Positions 1-11,238 are shown, counted from the first letter of the stretch. The stretch is DNA of 64,000 bases from Prorocentrum cordatum (GCA_963575745.1 CAUYUJ010016884.1:150001-214000), one strand, 5' to 3'. Notes: generated by a model not told the origin, from the letters alone. Numbers and translations: made by a program.

Positions 1-279
1 TTCAGGATCTGCGAGAGAGGGAGAGGAGTCCTGGAGGACGAGTGGGGAATGGAACTCAGGGTGGGCTCATTTGAAAGCTCGTCTCTTCTCGGGGAAGCTG
101 GCGGGATGATCGACGAAGTCGTAGACCTAGATGTGCTAGGCGTTGGCCTCTGTGTCGTACGGGGCGGTGCTGATGTGCTGGCCGGTGGTCCCCGCTACAC
201 CGATGGTCTGCCCCGCTCAGCTCCTGGTCCGTTTGCTACATCATGTCGAGGTGCAGCTGGAGGAGGCGCGCGTTGTGCG

Positions 280-475
280 TCATCGGCGGTCCTCCTCCTC
301 CTCCTCGTCCTCCTCCTCGACCTCGGCGATCGCGGAGTTCGGCAGCCACTCCTGCTTAAAGGGGAGGTGGAGGGGTAGGAGGAGGAGGAGGAGGAGGAGG
401 AGGAGGAGGAGGAGGAGGACGACGACGACGACAACGAGAACGAGCAGTCGGAGCAGTGAGGAGAAGGGATAGGAG
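280..475. repeat. CTC/GAG trinucleotide low-complexity tract
   Basis: Imperfect TCC-type run (about 290-330) followed by a GGA run (about 363-420) and a short GAC/ACG run. Overlapping open frames encode only poly-Ser, poly-Arg or poly-Glu, so I call no gene. The rest of 1-660 shows nothing recognisable. Confidence 0.85.
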
Positions 476-659
476 CATCGAGGATCCATATTGCTCGCCG
501 TGTCGGGGGGGCTCTCTTTGGGGCCTCCCATTGCTTCTTGGGGCCGATGTATGGGGACTTCTTGGGCCGGCGAATTACGAAAATACAGGCTTGGGGCGCG
601 GAAAGGGAGGGGGGGAGAGGTGGGTGGGTGGGGGTCCTTGCTACCATGCCTACTCACGT

Positions 660-885
660 ACTCACGTACCCCTCTGGTCAATGCAAACGTGGGTCAGCCA
701 GAGCGCCCGATCTTGCAGGATCCTGCAGGGCCAGGGTCGCATTGACCCTGGCTTGGGTGCAGGATCCTGCAGGGTCTTGCAGGATCCTTCGCATTGACCC
801 GGGTTTGGGTGCAGGATCTTGCATGATTTTGCAAGGCTTGACTGACCCTGGTCTGGATTGACCCGGGTCAGAAGATCCCCGAGTC
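660..885. repeat. Dispersed ~200-bp repeat, copy A
   Basis: Contains repeated AGGATCCTGCAGG-like and GCATTGACC words. The block opens with TCAATGCAAACG and closes with a GACCCGGGTCAG-like word. A diverged copy in the same orientation lies at 1965-2135 with the words in the same order. No coding potential is recognisable. Confidence 0.75.
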
Positions 886-1964
886 GTTTCGAGACGATGT
901 TGCATTCAATAGGCCAGCCAGTGCATTGCGCCAGCCTTGCATACAACATATACAGCAAGTGCTTACTCTACGAAGCCTAGGTGTTCGCACTCGGGGCACA
1001 GGTACACAGGCCCCGCTAGCAGCTTCAACCAGACGCCCTCGGTGAATCGTGGACTGCTTTCGGAGAGGGCCAGTTCGCATGTTCAGGCCTGCTGCAAGGC
1101 CAGTATGGACGCTAACGCCACGCCGTGCGCGTCGACCGCTGCGAGCGTGCTGGCCGCTTCGGCCCTCGGCGAAGGCAGCCACAGCTTCGGGCGATGGCCC
1201 CCAGTAAGGGCATCCAATCAACGAGACCGCAATTTCAAGCGATGACCCCCGGCGAAGGCATCCACGGGGGAGCAGGAGGAGGAGGAGCAGGAGGAGGAGG
1301 AGGAGGAGGAGGAGAAGGTGGTGGTTGTACGGGAGATGGAGCTTGGAGGTGGTGGAGGAACTCTGAGGCCATTTTTACATTGGCCCTGCAGCGACCTTGG
1401 TTCGGATGTGGTGCGGTGGGCGGGGAGCCGCCCACCGCGTCGGCAATTGTAGTTGCCGCGCACCGAACTCGAGGGCATCTCTACGTCCGCCCTTTCTCGA
1501 ACATGTACGGGGGAGCGTTGGAGTATAGTTGGGGGGGGGTCATCCTTGCCACGCCCAGGCGCTGCAGCATACTCTCGAATTGCTGCTGATCCGAAACTGT
1601 CTCGCATGTCTCGATTCTCGCCGACGCGCACTGCTGCGGTACCAGGGCTTGACCTTAATATTATTGAGCTCTGCGCTCCGAAAAGCTGTTCTCGGACCGT
1701 TGCCACCAAGACGCAGCGCTTGTGTCCAACGTATCTGAACGGAGGCAGGGGCGACGACGAGGTGGAGAAGGAACAAGAGGCGGACTCGCGCGATAAGTCG
1801 CCAGTCCGCAGCCTCCCCGAGCGGCGGCGGGGGAAAGCGAAAGCGAAACCCCGCTGACGGCAGCAGCGCGAGCTGCCCCTGAGGCGGCAGCGGCGGCAGA
1901 CGCCGTCGAGACTCCAGCCTAGTCATTCGGCGCGGCCAGCAGGGGTCCAGAGGAAACCTCACAG
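886..1964. other. Intergenic stretch without recognisable gene
   Basis: No conserved protein motif is visible on either strand. A GGA-rich run lies at about 1265-1330. Open frames here are short, overlap on both strands and look like GC-rich shadows. Confidence 0.5.
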
Positions 1965-2135
1965 GAGTCAATGCAAACGGGGGTCCGTCAGAGCGCCGGA
2001 TCATGCAGGATCTTGCAGGGCCAGGGGTGCATTGACCGGGCTCGGGTGCAGGATCTGGCAGGATGTCGCAGGATCCTGCAAGGCACGAATGACCCTGGTT
2101 TGGATAGGTTCGGGTCAGTAGGTCGGAATCCAAAG
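1965..2135. repeat. Dispersed ~200-bp repeat, copy B
   Basis: Diverged partner of 660-885. It starts with the same TCAATGCAAACG word, has AGGATCTTGCAGG and AGGATCCTGCA variants inside, and ends near GGTTCGGGTCAG. It is shorter than copy A by one internal sub-repeat. Confidence 0.75.
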
Positions 2136-2479
2136 ACTCAGATTTCTCATAAGGTGTTGAAGTAGTCGTATAAATAACGACCTCCAATATCTAGCCGGCA
2201 TGGTTTATGCTTAAGACTAGGACGGTATGTGATCGTCTTCTATCCCCTATTTTTCGTCCTTGATCCATGAAACATCCTCCCGAACCCCGTTCACCAGGAG
2301 CGACATTGACAGGTCGCCAGCGCTCGTGCGGAGGATGATGCCGCTCGGGAGATAGAGAGAGAGGGAGGGGAAGGAGGAGAGAGGGCGACAGGGGAGGGGC
2401 AGGCAGGGCGGGAGGAGCAGGAGGGAGGACGAAAGGGAGAACATCGGCGGCGAGCAAGGGGGAAACGAGAAGGAGAAAG

Positions 2480-2745
2480 CTCTTCCTCCTCCTCCTCCTC
2501 CTCCTCCTCCTCCTCCCCCGCCTCCTCCTCCTCCTCCTCCTCCTCCTCCTCCTCCTCCTCCTCCTCAATCATCATCATCATCATCATCATTCATCCATCC
2601 TCATCCTCATCTCCTCCTCCTCCTCCTCCTCCTCCTCCTCCTCCCTCCTCCTCCTCCTCCTCCTCCTCCTCCTCCTCCTCCTCCTCCTCCTCCTCCTCCT
2701 CCTCCCTCCTCCTCCTCGTCCTCCTCCCTCCTCCTCCTCCTCCAA
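2480..2745. repeat. (TCC)n array with an ATC insert
   Basis: About 260 bp of nearly pure pyrimidine CTC/TCC triplets, broken by an ATC/ATT run at about 2569-2600. It faces a GGA array about 105 bp downstream (2848-2975), so the two arrays form a very long imperfect inverted repeat. Frames through it encode poly-Glu, poly-Arg, poly-Ser or poly-Pro and are not taken as genes. Confidence 0.95.
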
Positions 2746-2847
2746 CGGGTCCTGGAGCCTGAGGCCTTCCCTCGGGGCGAACTCTTCATCCTGAGTCGTC
2801 TTCTGACAGGGGACCGTAGGAGGGGCCCGGGAGCCCGAAAACGGCGA

Positions 2848-2975
2848 CGAGGAGGAGGAGGAGGAGGAGGAGGAGGAGGAGGAGGAGGAGGAGGAGGAGG
2901 AGGAGGGAGGAGGAGGAGGAGGGAGGAGGAGGAGGAGGAGGAGGAGGAGGAGGGAGGAGGGAAGAGGAGGACGTC
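2848..2975. repeat. (GGA)n array, inverse partner of 2480-2745
   Basis: About 125 bp of purine GAG/GGA triplets. As the complement of the upstream TCC array it could pair with it in single-stranded DNA or in a transcript. Confidence 0.95.
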
Positions 2976-4525
2976 GACGACGATGGTCACGGGGTCGCGA
3001 GGCCCCATCGCCCGCTTGCGAGATCGCCCCGTCGCCCGGGCCGGGTGCCTTTGAAAAGAAATGTGAGTCGGGAGCGAGGCCGCCTTGGTGACCTTCATCG
3101 TCTCGTTCGTGCTGGCCATGTTCTTAGTCGTGGCTGGCGCCTTCCTCCACATCTGCACCATCGAGATCGAAGGCCTTTAGCTGCAGAGGGCAGACCGCTA
3201 CTCGCTCCTACAGCCCCTCCTCCCTCTCGCTCCCTCCTCTCTCCTCTGGACTGTGGCATTTTGATTATTGCTGCACCCACCCACCCAGCTCCAGCTCGCA
3301 TGTTGGGCACGTCCGCCGATCTCTGACCGACCGATCCCTCTTCTTTCTCTGTGTGCGAGCGAGTATGGATATGAGGGAGTCTGAGTACGACGAGCGACTG
3401 CGTATGGCTGAGTACTGAGTCTGAGCATGGGGGCCTGAGTGTGGCTGATTATGACTGGGTCTGAGTGCGAGTGGACCTGCGCCAGACTGGGCTGACAAGT
3501 CGGTGGGTCACCCCATGGCTCCGGGATCCGCTTCTGCTTGCAGTCCTTCTCTGCAACGCCAGCTCAATGTATGCTTGTCGCTGTTTCTCCTCATCCTCCG
3601 CGCCGTCCTTGTTAGACGCTTCGCTGGCTGCACTCCCAGCAGGCTTCGTCGGGTGGTGTCTCGCCTTCCTGCAGCTGTTCGACGACGAGGCCCGGTCAGC
3701 CGGAGGCGGGCGGGCGGGAGAAAAGTTCATTGTTCGCAGTGTCTTTCCCCTTCCCAGCCTCTCCTCCTCCTCCTCCTCCTCCTCCTCCTCCTCCTCCTCC
3801 TCCTCCTCCTCAGCACGCCCAGCTCTTCCAGCTGGGCTCCCAGTGCGGCCTGGTACGAAGAGCATGCTGCTCGCCCTGAACAGATGTGGGCTGCCCCGCA
3901 GAGCGACTGCGCGCGAGCCGCGGGTCGGTGTGAGCACCACGGACAGACATCAGACCATGTGGATTTTCCTAAGCGTGGCGCCCTAGGCCCGGACCCTTTC
4001 CCCGCGATCCGCTTTTCATCGCAAGTCGGTTCCCGGATACCGAGTATTATATATATATATATATATTATACATACATACATACGTATGTGTATATCGGAT
4101 CGGGTCGGACCCATCGGAGGCAGCAGTTCGGATGTCTCTGACGCTGGGTGCCTCTAGGATCGGGCTACACCCGAACTTAAACAGCGTGGTCGCACACTGA
4201 CGGGACACGACACGCAGGCCTTAGCGCTTGCTCGTGTCTACAAGTCTCATGATCGAATCCATTATTCTCGAGTCGCATCCTGGGCTAAGCCTGGCGGCAG
4301 GGGCAGGAAAAAACGAACCTCGACTTGTTTGCGGCTGTCGTTGGGGCAGTGGCGGAGGGACGGAGGGCCTACGAGGCCGCTTGGGGGGAGGGGGGAGGAG
4401 AGGAGGCTCCAGAGGCTCGAGAGGCGGAGAGGGGTGAGGATGCACTGGGTCGCTGGGCAGGCTTGGCTCGGGAGGCTCAGAGGGGTTCTGCTTTTCAGCC
4501 TGGGCCGGTGCACGGGCATGTGCCC
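2976..4525. other. Intergenic stretch with small simple repeats
   Basis: Nothing gene-like is supported. It holds a (TCC)n tract at about 3760-3812 and an AT dinucleotide tract followed by CATA repeats at about 4049-4085. Confidence 0.5.
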
Positions 4526-4715
4526 CATGCCCTGAACAACTGTGGATGTAGGCGCACACTCTGTGATGCGGGAGGTGGGCTCCACATGCCCTGAACAATT
4601 GGTGGGAAAGTAGGCGCGCGCGTAGATGAATGTGGTGGGCTTCCCATGCTCAGAACAACTGGCGTCGAAGTAGGCGCACACCCTGATGCAGACGATAAGC
4701 TCCCAATGCCTATCG
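4526..4715. repeat. ~60-bp tandem repeat, three units
   Basis: CATGCCCTGAACAA-type starts occur at 4526, 4584 and 4645, with a fourth truncated start near 4706 (spacing 58, 61, 61). Each unit carries a conserved TAGGCGCACAC-like core. The units are clearly diverged, so the array is old. Confidence 0.8.
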
Positions 4716-4787
4716 TTGCCGTATTCTGTGGAATACAGGGGTCCCGTTGCGCACACTTCTGCTTTGTCCCGTGAAACGCGGAGAAGT

Positions 4788-5561
4788 CTATCCCATGTTT
4801 GCGGTCTCTAGTTGTGTCGGTTTCGTGTGTAGTAGCTTTTCCACGTGCACCATCGGTCCCTGTCCTGGCTTGTAGCTCGCTCTCGTCTGGATGAGTGAGT
4901 CGTGAATTACGCTGAGGTCGTCGTCACTCCTGGGGTAGAGGCTGATCTGTGGCTTGCACTGCGCTGAGTCGTAAGTGTCGCTTGCCTTCACGAGTGGGAC
5001 GAGCTCGACGATCAGCTCCAGCTTGTCGCCGAGCGTTGTCAAGTTCGGCTGGTTGAGACCGCTGACGGACGCGCCGTCCTGATAAAGACCTTCGTGCAAG
5101 ACTGCGATGGCCGTGGTGCTGTTCGTGCCCATATTCGCCATCTCTATATCGATCTGTGGTGCTGCCGTCGAGCTGCGAATCCCCTCTGCCTTTTGTACCC
5201 AGACCTGAACTCAGGCACGGATCGCCACGACGCTTGTGGTGTCTAGGTAGACGAGGTAAGTCTTGATCGTGATGGCGACGGTCTGTCGCTGCATCATCGC
5301 CACGTTGAGCAGTAGTTTCATGACTGTGTGGAACGTCCGCTGGTACTCTTTCATATCCACCTCCAGTTCGAGCGAGTCCAGATCCACAAGCTTGGACTTC
5401 GACCCACTCTGTTGGTCGCCACGCTCTCTTTGCTGACGGTGGCGGGACTTGCGAGCGGGCTGCGCTGCTTCTGCCGCGGCAGCGCCTGCGTGCTCTCCAG
5501 CGCTGGGTAGTGAGTTCATCCACGACATAGGGGCGAGGTGCTGGGAGGTTCTCAGCGGCAA
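4788..5561 (-). pseudogene. Unrecognised protein, one in-frame TGA
   Basis: Reading leftward from an ATG at 5561 gives 116 codons, then TGA at 5211-5213, then about 140 further open codons in the same frame down to a TAG at 4788. Both parts read like protein rather than repeat. The first has a charged, Lys/Arg/Gln-rich N-terminal third (to about residue 60), an acidic LVDLDSLELEVD stretch, then a hydrophobic helix-like segment ending in TYLVYLDTTSVVAIRA. The second contains TTLGDKLELIVELVPLV and later a hydrophilic end. I do not recognise the family. Some dinoflagellate transposon-associated ORFs have a similar layout (general impression, not established). It could be a single ~258-residue protein broken by TGA, or two short remnants. 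The next feature downstream on the plus strand is a repeat cassette, so context gives no function. Confidence 0.45.
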
Positions 5562-5682
5562 TGTTGGCTCACCTGTACGTCAGAGCAGTGCGTGCAACAT
5601 GTGCGGCACATGTTGGAACAACAGCGGGCAACAGCGTTGCAATGCGTGTTCCCAGAAACAGACTATAAACATACGTATGTAT

Positions 5683-6649
5683 ATCCGTAAGGGCTTCGCC
5701 CCCTGCCGCCGGCCCCCTCTCTCGGAGAATAGGCCATGGAAGAGCTAAGTCATGAGGCCTTGGCGCTGTCGTGAAGCAGTATCGAAACTTCATGCGAAGC
5801 CGAGTCGCAATCAGCAAAACCAACTGATCACAAGAGGGGTTACCACACCTGGCGATTGGTAAGACGTGTATGGTTTAAGGGCTTGGTTACCACACCTTGC
5901 GATGAAAGGGCCGAGGGAGTTCTCGCAGTTTGGGTTACCACGCCTTGCGATGGATGTGCGTGATGGGTTCGAATTTCAGAAATGTGGCAAATCCCCTGTG
6001 TTTTTGGACCCTGACCCCGCGGATCTGCGTGAGGGGTGGCGCCGAATTTCAGAAATGTGGCAAATCCCATGTGTTTTTGGACCCTGACCCCGCGGATCTG
6101 CGTGAGGGGTGGCACCGAATTTCAGAAATGTGGCAAATCCCATGTGTTTTTGGACCCTGACCCCGCGGATCTGCGTGAGGGGTGGCACCGAATTTCAGAA
6201 ATGTGGCAAATCCCATGTGTTTTTGGACCCTGACCCCGCGGATCTGCGTGAGGGGTGGCACCGAATTTCAGAAATGTGGCAAATCCCATGTGTTTTTGTA
6301 CCCTGACCCCGCGCATCTGCGTGAGGGGTGGCACCGAATTCAGAAATGTGGCAAATCCCATGTGTTTTTGGACCCTGACCCCGCGGATCTGCGTGAGGGG
6401 TGTGGATTTCGAGCCCCCCCCAGCAATTCAGACAACGCGCCCAGGGGGTGCTAAAAATTCCGTTTGGGCCTCCCCCCCCCTCGCGCGGTCAATCAACTAG
6501 TCACAGTAATCAGCAAGAAGTCAACTAGTTACAGTAACCAGCAAGAAGCAGAATTGTAACACTGGAAACTAGAAATTACAATTGGTACAGGAAATTGCGA
6601 ATCACGGTCCTACAGCCTGGTGGCCCCACAAGGGGGCCGGCGGATTTAT
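5683..6649. mobile_element. End-conserved repeat cassette, copy 1
   Basis: Left part (5683-5960) begins GTAAGGGCTTCGCCCC and right part (6405-6649) ends GGGGGCCGGCGGAT. Both recur at 14914-16150 and, more diverged, at 25197-26025. CCGCCGGCCCCCT at 5706-5718 is the exact inverse complement of AGGGGGCCGGCGG at 6631-6643, giving a 13-bp inverted pair near the ends. The centre is an array of 73-bp units. No ORF is recognised as a transposase, so it looks non-autonomous. Target-site duplications are not obvious by eye. Confidence 0.7.
5965..6404. repeat. 73-bp tandem array, about 6 units
   Basis: Unit landmark AATTTCAGAAATGTGGCA. Unit starts are near 6037, 6110, 6183, 6256 and 6329, with a diverged first unit before them. 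The unit near 6329 has lost one T. Because 73 is one more than a multiple of three, all three plus frames are read through successive units and stay open. That explains the overlapping ORFs without implying a protein. Confidence 0.95.
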
Positions 6650-6744
6650 ACATACAACGGCGCACCTGGTCCGGGGGCCCGGGGCCGGGACCACGACCAC
6701 AAATGTGGGGACCGGGGGCTCTGGAGGCGCCGGAGGCCCACAGA

Positions 6745-7815
6745 ATGCCATTAGAAAGCGCCAGGAGAGCCCCAAGACGCTCCAAGAGAGACCCGAGACA
6801 CCCAAAGATCGCTCTAAGACGCCCAGCATTGCCTCCGGACGGCTTCAGAAGCCCCCAGGACGCCCCAAAAGGCGTCCAAGCCGCGCCCGAAGAGATCTCC
6901 AAATGGCAAAAATAGCCCCGTTCCCTTCGTAAAACGTATATTTTTACTACATCAATTGTTTTCGCTGCCGTACAGTTCATGACGACGCCGGAGGCCCCCA
7001 AGACCGCCCCAAGCCAGCCCAAGAGGCGCCCCAGAGGGCCCCAAGACAGCCCAAGAGAGCCTCAAGACGGCCCAAGAGGCGCCCAGAACAGCCCAAGTGC
7101 GGCCCTGAGGCCCACAAAAGGCTACCAGAAAGGACTCGGGACGTTCCAAACGCGACCCGAGACGCCCAATGGTCGCACCAAGACGCCCAACATCGCCCCA
7201 GACAGCTTCAGAAGCCGCCAAGACGCCCCAAAAGGCCTCCAAGACGCGCCCGAAGAGATCTCCAAAAGGGAAAAGTAGCCCCATTCCCTTCGCAAAACGT
7301 ATATTTTTACTACCTCAATTGTTTTTCGCTGTCGTATAGTTCTTGACCACATCAGAGGCTCCCAAGACCGCCCCAAGACAACCTAAGTGGCGCCCCAGAG
7401 GGCCCCAAGACAGCCCAAGAGAGCCCCAAGACGGCCGATGAGGCGCCTAAAACAACCCAAGTGCGCCCTTGAGGCTTACAAAAAGCTACCAGAAAGGATT
7501 TAATACGCCCAAAGGTCACCCAAGACGCCCAACATTGCCTCCAGACGGCTTCAAAGCCCCCAAGACGCCCCAAAAGGCTTCCAAGACGCGCTCGAAGAGA
7601 TCTCCAAACTGCAAAAATAGCCCCATTCCCGTCGTGAAACGTATATTTTTATCATATCAATTGTTTTCGCTGTCGTACACTTCTTGACGACATCGAACGC
7701 CCCCAATACTACCCCAAGACAGCCAGAGAGGCGCCCCAGAGGGCCCCAAGACGGCCCAAGAGAGCCCCAAGGCGGCCCAAGACGCGCCCAAAACAGCCCA
7801 AGTGCGCCCCTGAGG
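6745..7815. repeat. ~350-bp higher-order tandem repeat, three copies
   Basis: Each copy is a block of GCCCAAGACGGC-like quasi-repeats followed by an AT-rich anchor containing CGTATATTTTTA and CAATTGTTTTCGCTG. Anchors lie at about 6915-6985, 7277-7350 and 7619-7692 (spacing about 362 and 342). The third copy lacks its closing anchor. No coding function is inferred. Confidence 0.9.
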
Positions 7816-8084
7816 CCCACCTACTGGATTTGGCTAAGGACTCTCGTGATATCAGAGAAGGTACGAACACCGTTTTTATATTCAGCTGTCGGCGGCATGC
7901 CCCGCCACCGTGCCAGCGCAGCTCTTGTGACACTTCTTGTCTCTATTGAAGACGCCTAATGCGAATCACCACCGCCCCCTTGCCTTATTGGAAACGTTTA
8001 TGTGGCCAAACGTTGGGCCAAAGTTTGTCCAAGGTATTGGGCTATGTGTTCCCACAGCCGTTGTGGAAACCCCTGGGGAACACT
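7816..8084. other. Spacer, no feature recognised
   Basis: Unique-looking sequence between the ~350-bp repeat block and the first duplicated TCTTGGG block. It contains a CCCCGCCACCGTGC word that also occurs near 34920 and 35095. Confidence 0.4.
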
Positions 8085-8490
8085 TGGGGGAGGAAGAGGG
8101 AGAGGATTAGACGCAGGAGCAAAAGGTGGAGGAGGAGGAGGAGGAGGAGGAGGAGGAGGAGGAAGTAGGCCTCTCGGGGGCCTCCTGAGGGCCTCTTGGG
8201 GGCCTCTTGGGAGCTTCTCGGGGCCTCTTGGGCCGTCTTCTGTCGTCTGACGCCTGCGGAGGCCGTCTTTGAGGCCTCTCTGGGCCGCCTTGGGGCCTTC
8301 TTGGGGCGGTCCAGGGCAGTCTTGAATGTCTATTGGGCCGTCTTGGAACCCTCTAGGGACCTTCTTGGAGGCCTCTTAGGCAATCTTGGGGCCCTCTTGG
8401 GCAGTCTTGGGGCCTTCTTGGGCGCCTCTTGGGCTGTTTTGGGGCCATCTTGGGGGCCTTTTGGACCTTTCTGGGCCGTCGGAAGCCAAA
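8085..8490. repeat. Segmental duplication, copy 1 (TCTTGGGGCC quasi-repeat)
   Basis: A GGA tract (about 8128-8163) runs into AGTAGGCCTCTCGGGGGCC and then about 320 bp of TCTTGGGGCC/CTCTTGGG quasi-repeats. The same order recurs at 9060-9460 with high identity. Orientation is opposite to the CCCAAGA blocks at 6.7-7.8 kb. Confidence 0.9.
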
Positions 8491-9059
8491 CAAATGAGAA
8501 CGCTAAAATCGCTTCAAACGTGCCGCCGCATATTGTCGACCTCTGCGCGGCGTCGGACGCCGAGCCGCTTGGCCAAAATATTCCGGAAGCCGCTTGGCTA
8601 AAATATCTTTGCGGGCGCTCGCCCTTCTCTTGCGCCTTGCTTAGGTTCAATTGGGCTTAACCTACGCTCATGTGGGGTAGTTCGAGGGCACCTGGAGGCT
8701 CTACGCGGCCGTCTAGGCGTAGGATGCGCAGGATGGGTCACACGTGACAGCTTTCGTTTTCCCTTGTGGACTAGCCCTTCTGAGTCGTCAAATTCGACAC
8801 CTCTTGTTATCACGTTTCTCCCGGCTCTCATGAACATTGCCCGGATTGTCTAGGGGCCCACCTACGCTTGTGCGGGGTTTGGATGGGGCTGTTGCGTGCT
8901 GGATGCGTTGCGTGTGGTACCGAGCGTCTTCTCTTCTGGACAAACCACCCCCCGTCGTCATCGGCCTGTTTCTGGGGTTGCCTTGGGCTTCTGTGGGGCG
9001 GTTTCGGAGAGCCCTGGAGGTCCTCCAGGGCTGTGTTTGGCCAACTAACCCCAGCGTCG
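8491..9059. other. Spacer between duplicated blocks
   Basis: No gene recognised. Two CCTACGCT(C/T)(A/G)TG(T/C)GGGGT-like words near 8650 and 8872 suggest a small diverged internal repeat. Confidence 0.4.
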
Positions 9060-9460
9060 GGTGCCGAAGAGGGAGAGGATGAGAAGAGGGAGCAAAGGGA
9101 GAAGGAGGAGGAGGAGGAGGAGGAGGCAGTAGGCCTCTCGGGGGCCTCCTGAGGGCCTCTTGGGGGCCTCTTGGGAGCTTCTCGGGGCCTCTTGGGCCGT
9201 CTTCTGTCGTCTGACGCCTGCGGAGGCCGTCTTTCAGTCCTCTCTGGGCCGCCTTGGGGCCTTCTTGGGGCGGTTCAGGGCAATCGTGGATGTCAATTGG
9301 GCCGTCTTGGAACCCTCTAGGGACCTTCTTGGAGGCCTCTTAGGCAATCTTGGGGCCCTCTTGGGCAGTCCTGGGGCCTTCTTGGGAGCCTCTCGGGCTG
9401 TCTTGGGGCCATCTTGGTGCCTTCTGGGCCTTTCTGGGCCGTCGGAAGCCATTGGCAGCG
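9060..9460. repeat. Segmental duplication, copy 2 (TCTTGGGGCC quasi-repeat)
   Basis: Direct repeat of 8085-8490, including the GGA tract, the AGTAGGCCTCTCGG junction and the TCTGTCGTCTGACGCCTG word. The distance between copies is about 970 bp. Confidence 0.9.
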
Positions 9461-9718
9461 GGGGCGTCGCCACGCAGAGTTTTCAAGATCAGACACTTTG
9501 AAAACCAATTGTTTCCATTGCCAGAAAGTATTCCAGTTGGGGTCCGAGTCGATGGGGTTGGAGGATCGCGCCGCATCGTCGATGTATCGGCGATGCGGCT
9601 CGATGTGGAGCCCGAATTGTTCCACGCTGGAGTCGCCGATGCATCGGCGTTGCATCGCCGATGTGTTGGCGATGCGGTGCGATCCTCCGGCCCCATCTAC
9701 GCCGACCCCCTCTAGCAT

Positions 9719-9801
9719 GTGTGCATGTGTGTATGTGTATGCCTGTGTGTATGTATGTATGTATGTATGTACGTACGTACGTACGTACGTACGTACGTAC
9801 G

Positions 9802-9869
<68 letters not shown>

Positions 9870-9928
9870 TACGTATGTATGTATGTATGTATGTATGTAT
9901 GTATGTATGTATGTATGTATGTATGTAT
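9719..9928. repeat. Compound GTAT-GTAC-GTGC-GTAC-GTAT microsatellite
   Basis: About 200 bp in one continuous 4-bp phase: GTAT units, then GTAC, then a central GTGC run, then a short GTAC step and a long GTAT run. Frames through it give Tyr/Val/Cys/Met or Thr/His/Ala strings, rejected as coding. Confidence 0.97.
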
Positions 9929-10059
9929 CATATACTTGGAAACCGGGGGCCAGGGCCCCGGGCCGGGACACCCTCCCGAATTCCCCCCCCCCCCCCGTAA
10001 CCCACTTTGCCCCCGGGCGTCCGGAGGCTCTTTTGCGCCCCTGGAGGCGTCCACCACGG

Positions 10060-10490
10060 CTTCCGGGGACGGCAAGAAGCCGCCAAGACGGCCCAAGAGC
10101 GCTCCAAGACTCTCAAGATAGCCCCATCAAGGCCCAAGGGGCCCCCAAGAAGCCCCAGGGGCGCTCCGAGAGGCTTTCCAAGAGAGCCCAAAGAGGCAAA
10201 AATCATAGATTTTCATTGTGTTTTTCAATGTTTTTTGCTTGCCCGCGTTTTCGGGCTTCTGACCTTCCAAGATTGCCGAGGAAGCCTCGAACATCGCCCC
10301 AAGACGGCCCAAAAGGCCCCCGAGAGGCCCCCAAGACAGCCCAAGAGGGCGCCCAAACGGTCCAAGAGGCGCCCAAGACGGCCCAAGAGGGCTTCAAGAC
10401 GGCCCCAAGAGGTGCCAAAGAGGGGGAACACGAACCGACAATGGAGATTTCCGCCCCAATAGGCCCCCAAGAGGCCCCCAAGAGGCCCCA
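10060..10490. repeat. CCCAAGA quasi-repeat block, related to 11400-11910
   Basis: GCCCAAGAG/GGCCCAAGAC words at roughly 10-12-bp spacing, interrupted by an AT-richer insert at about 10195-10265. Near its end, GAGGGGGAACACGAACCGAC is shared word for word with about 11857-11876, which shows a common origin of the two blocks. Confidence 0.85.
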
Positions 10491-11238
10491 AGAGGCTTAA
10501 AAATGCCCCCATCAGAGACCCCAAAGAGGCCCCAAGATGCCCCAAAACGGCCCCCCGGAGGCTTCGAACCATTTCAAAATTGCCTCCCCCCAAGAACCAC
10601 TCCAGAGGCCCCACGAAGCCCACTGAAGGCCCCAAAGAAGCCCTTACAGTCCGCAAGCAGCCACGGACGAGCCCCGCGAGGCATCATAATTGCTTCGAAA
10701 ATGTTTTTTGGAAGCGTCGCAAGAGACCCCAACAAGCATCCAATATGCATCTGACCCACAACACAGGCACGGTGGCGGTTTCATCCGTTGCCCTCCTGTT
10801 GATTTGGCCCCAGGACTCACGACGGCCCCAAGAGAAGGGCAAGATGGCTGAGATCAGTCCGAACCACAAGCGGACGCTGGGGCATCGGTTCCATTATTTA
10901 TCTTCCACTCCTCTCTCTCGCCCCCCTCCCCTCAGTCCCTCCTTGCCCGCTCCCCCATACATATGGCCTCGCTTGATCGAGTAATCATCTTGTACAGCGT
11001 GAGCTCCACAGTGAGATGGGCCGCAAACACCCGACGAGACCCTGGACTAACCCCCCGCGGCGCCCAAGAGACCCTTCTCTGCTGGGGCCAGGCTCATGTT
11101 GATGTTTCAAACCATGCTGAAACCATTCGTCGGTACGTGCGTTCGTGCAGCCGTGATTTTGTCAATGCGCGCAGCCGTGGTATTGTCAAGAGCCTGCGCT
11201 TGCTGGAACCTAAGCGCGCGCGAAGCGCGCGCGTGGTT
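10491..11238. other. No recognisable gene
   Basis: Continuation of weak CCCAAGAGG words to about 10680, then unique-looking sequence. No conserved motif is seen on either strand. Confidence 0.4.

Noticed and set aside
5965-6404. CRISPR-like regular array
   Set aside because: Units are contiguous 73-bp tandem repeats with no unique spacers, in a eukaryotic context with no cas genes.
9317-10500. Long open frames (up to 279 codons) on both strands over the tetranucleotide array
   Set aside because: They encode Tyr/Val/Cys/Met or Thr/His/Arg strings from a 4-bp repeat, which is open in every frame by construction.
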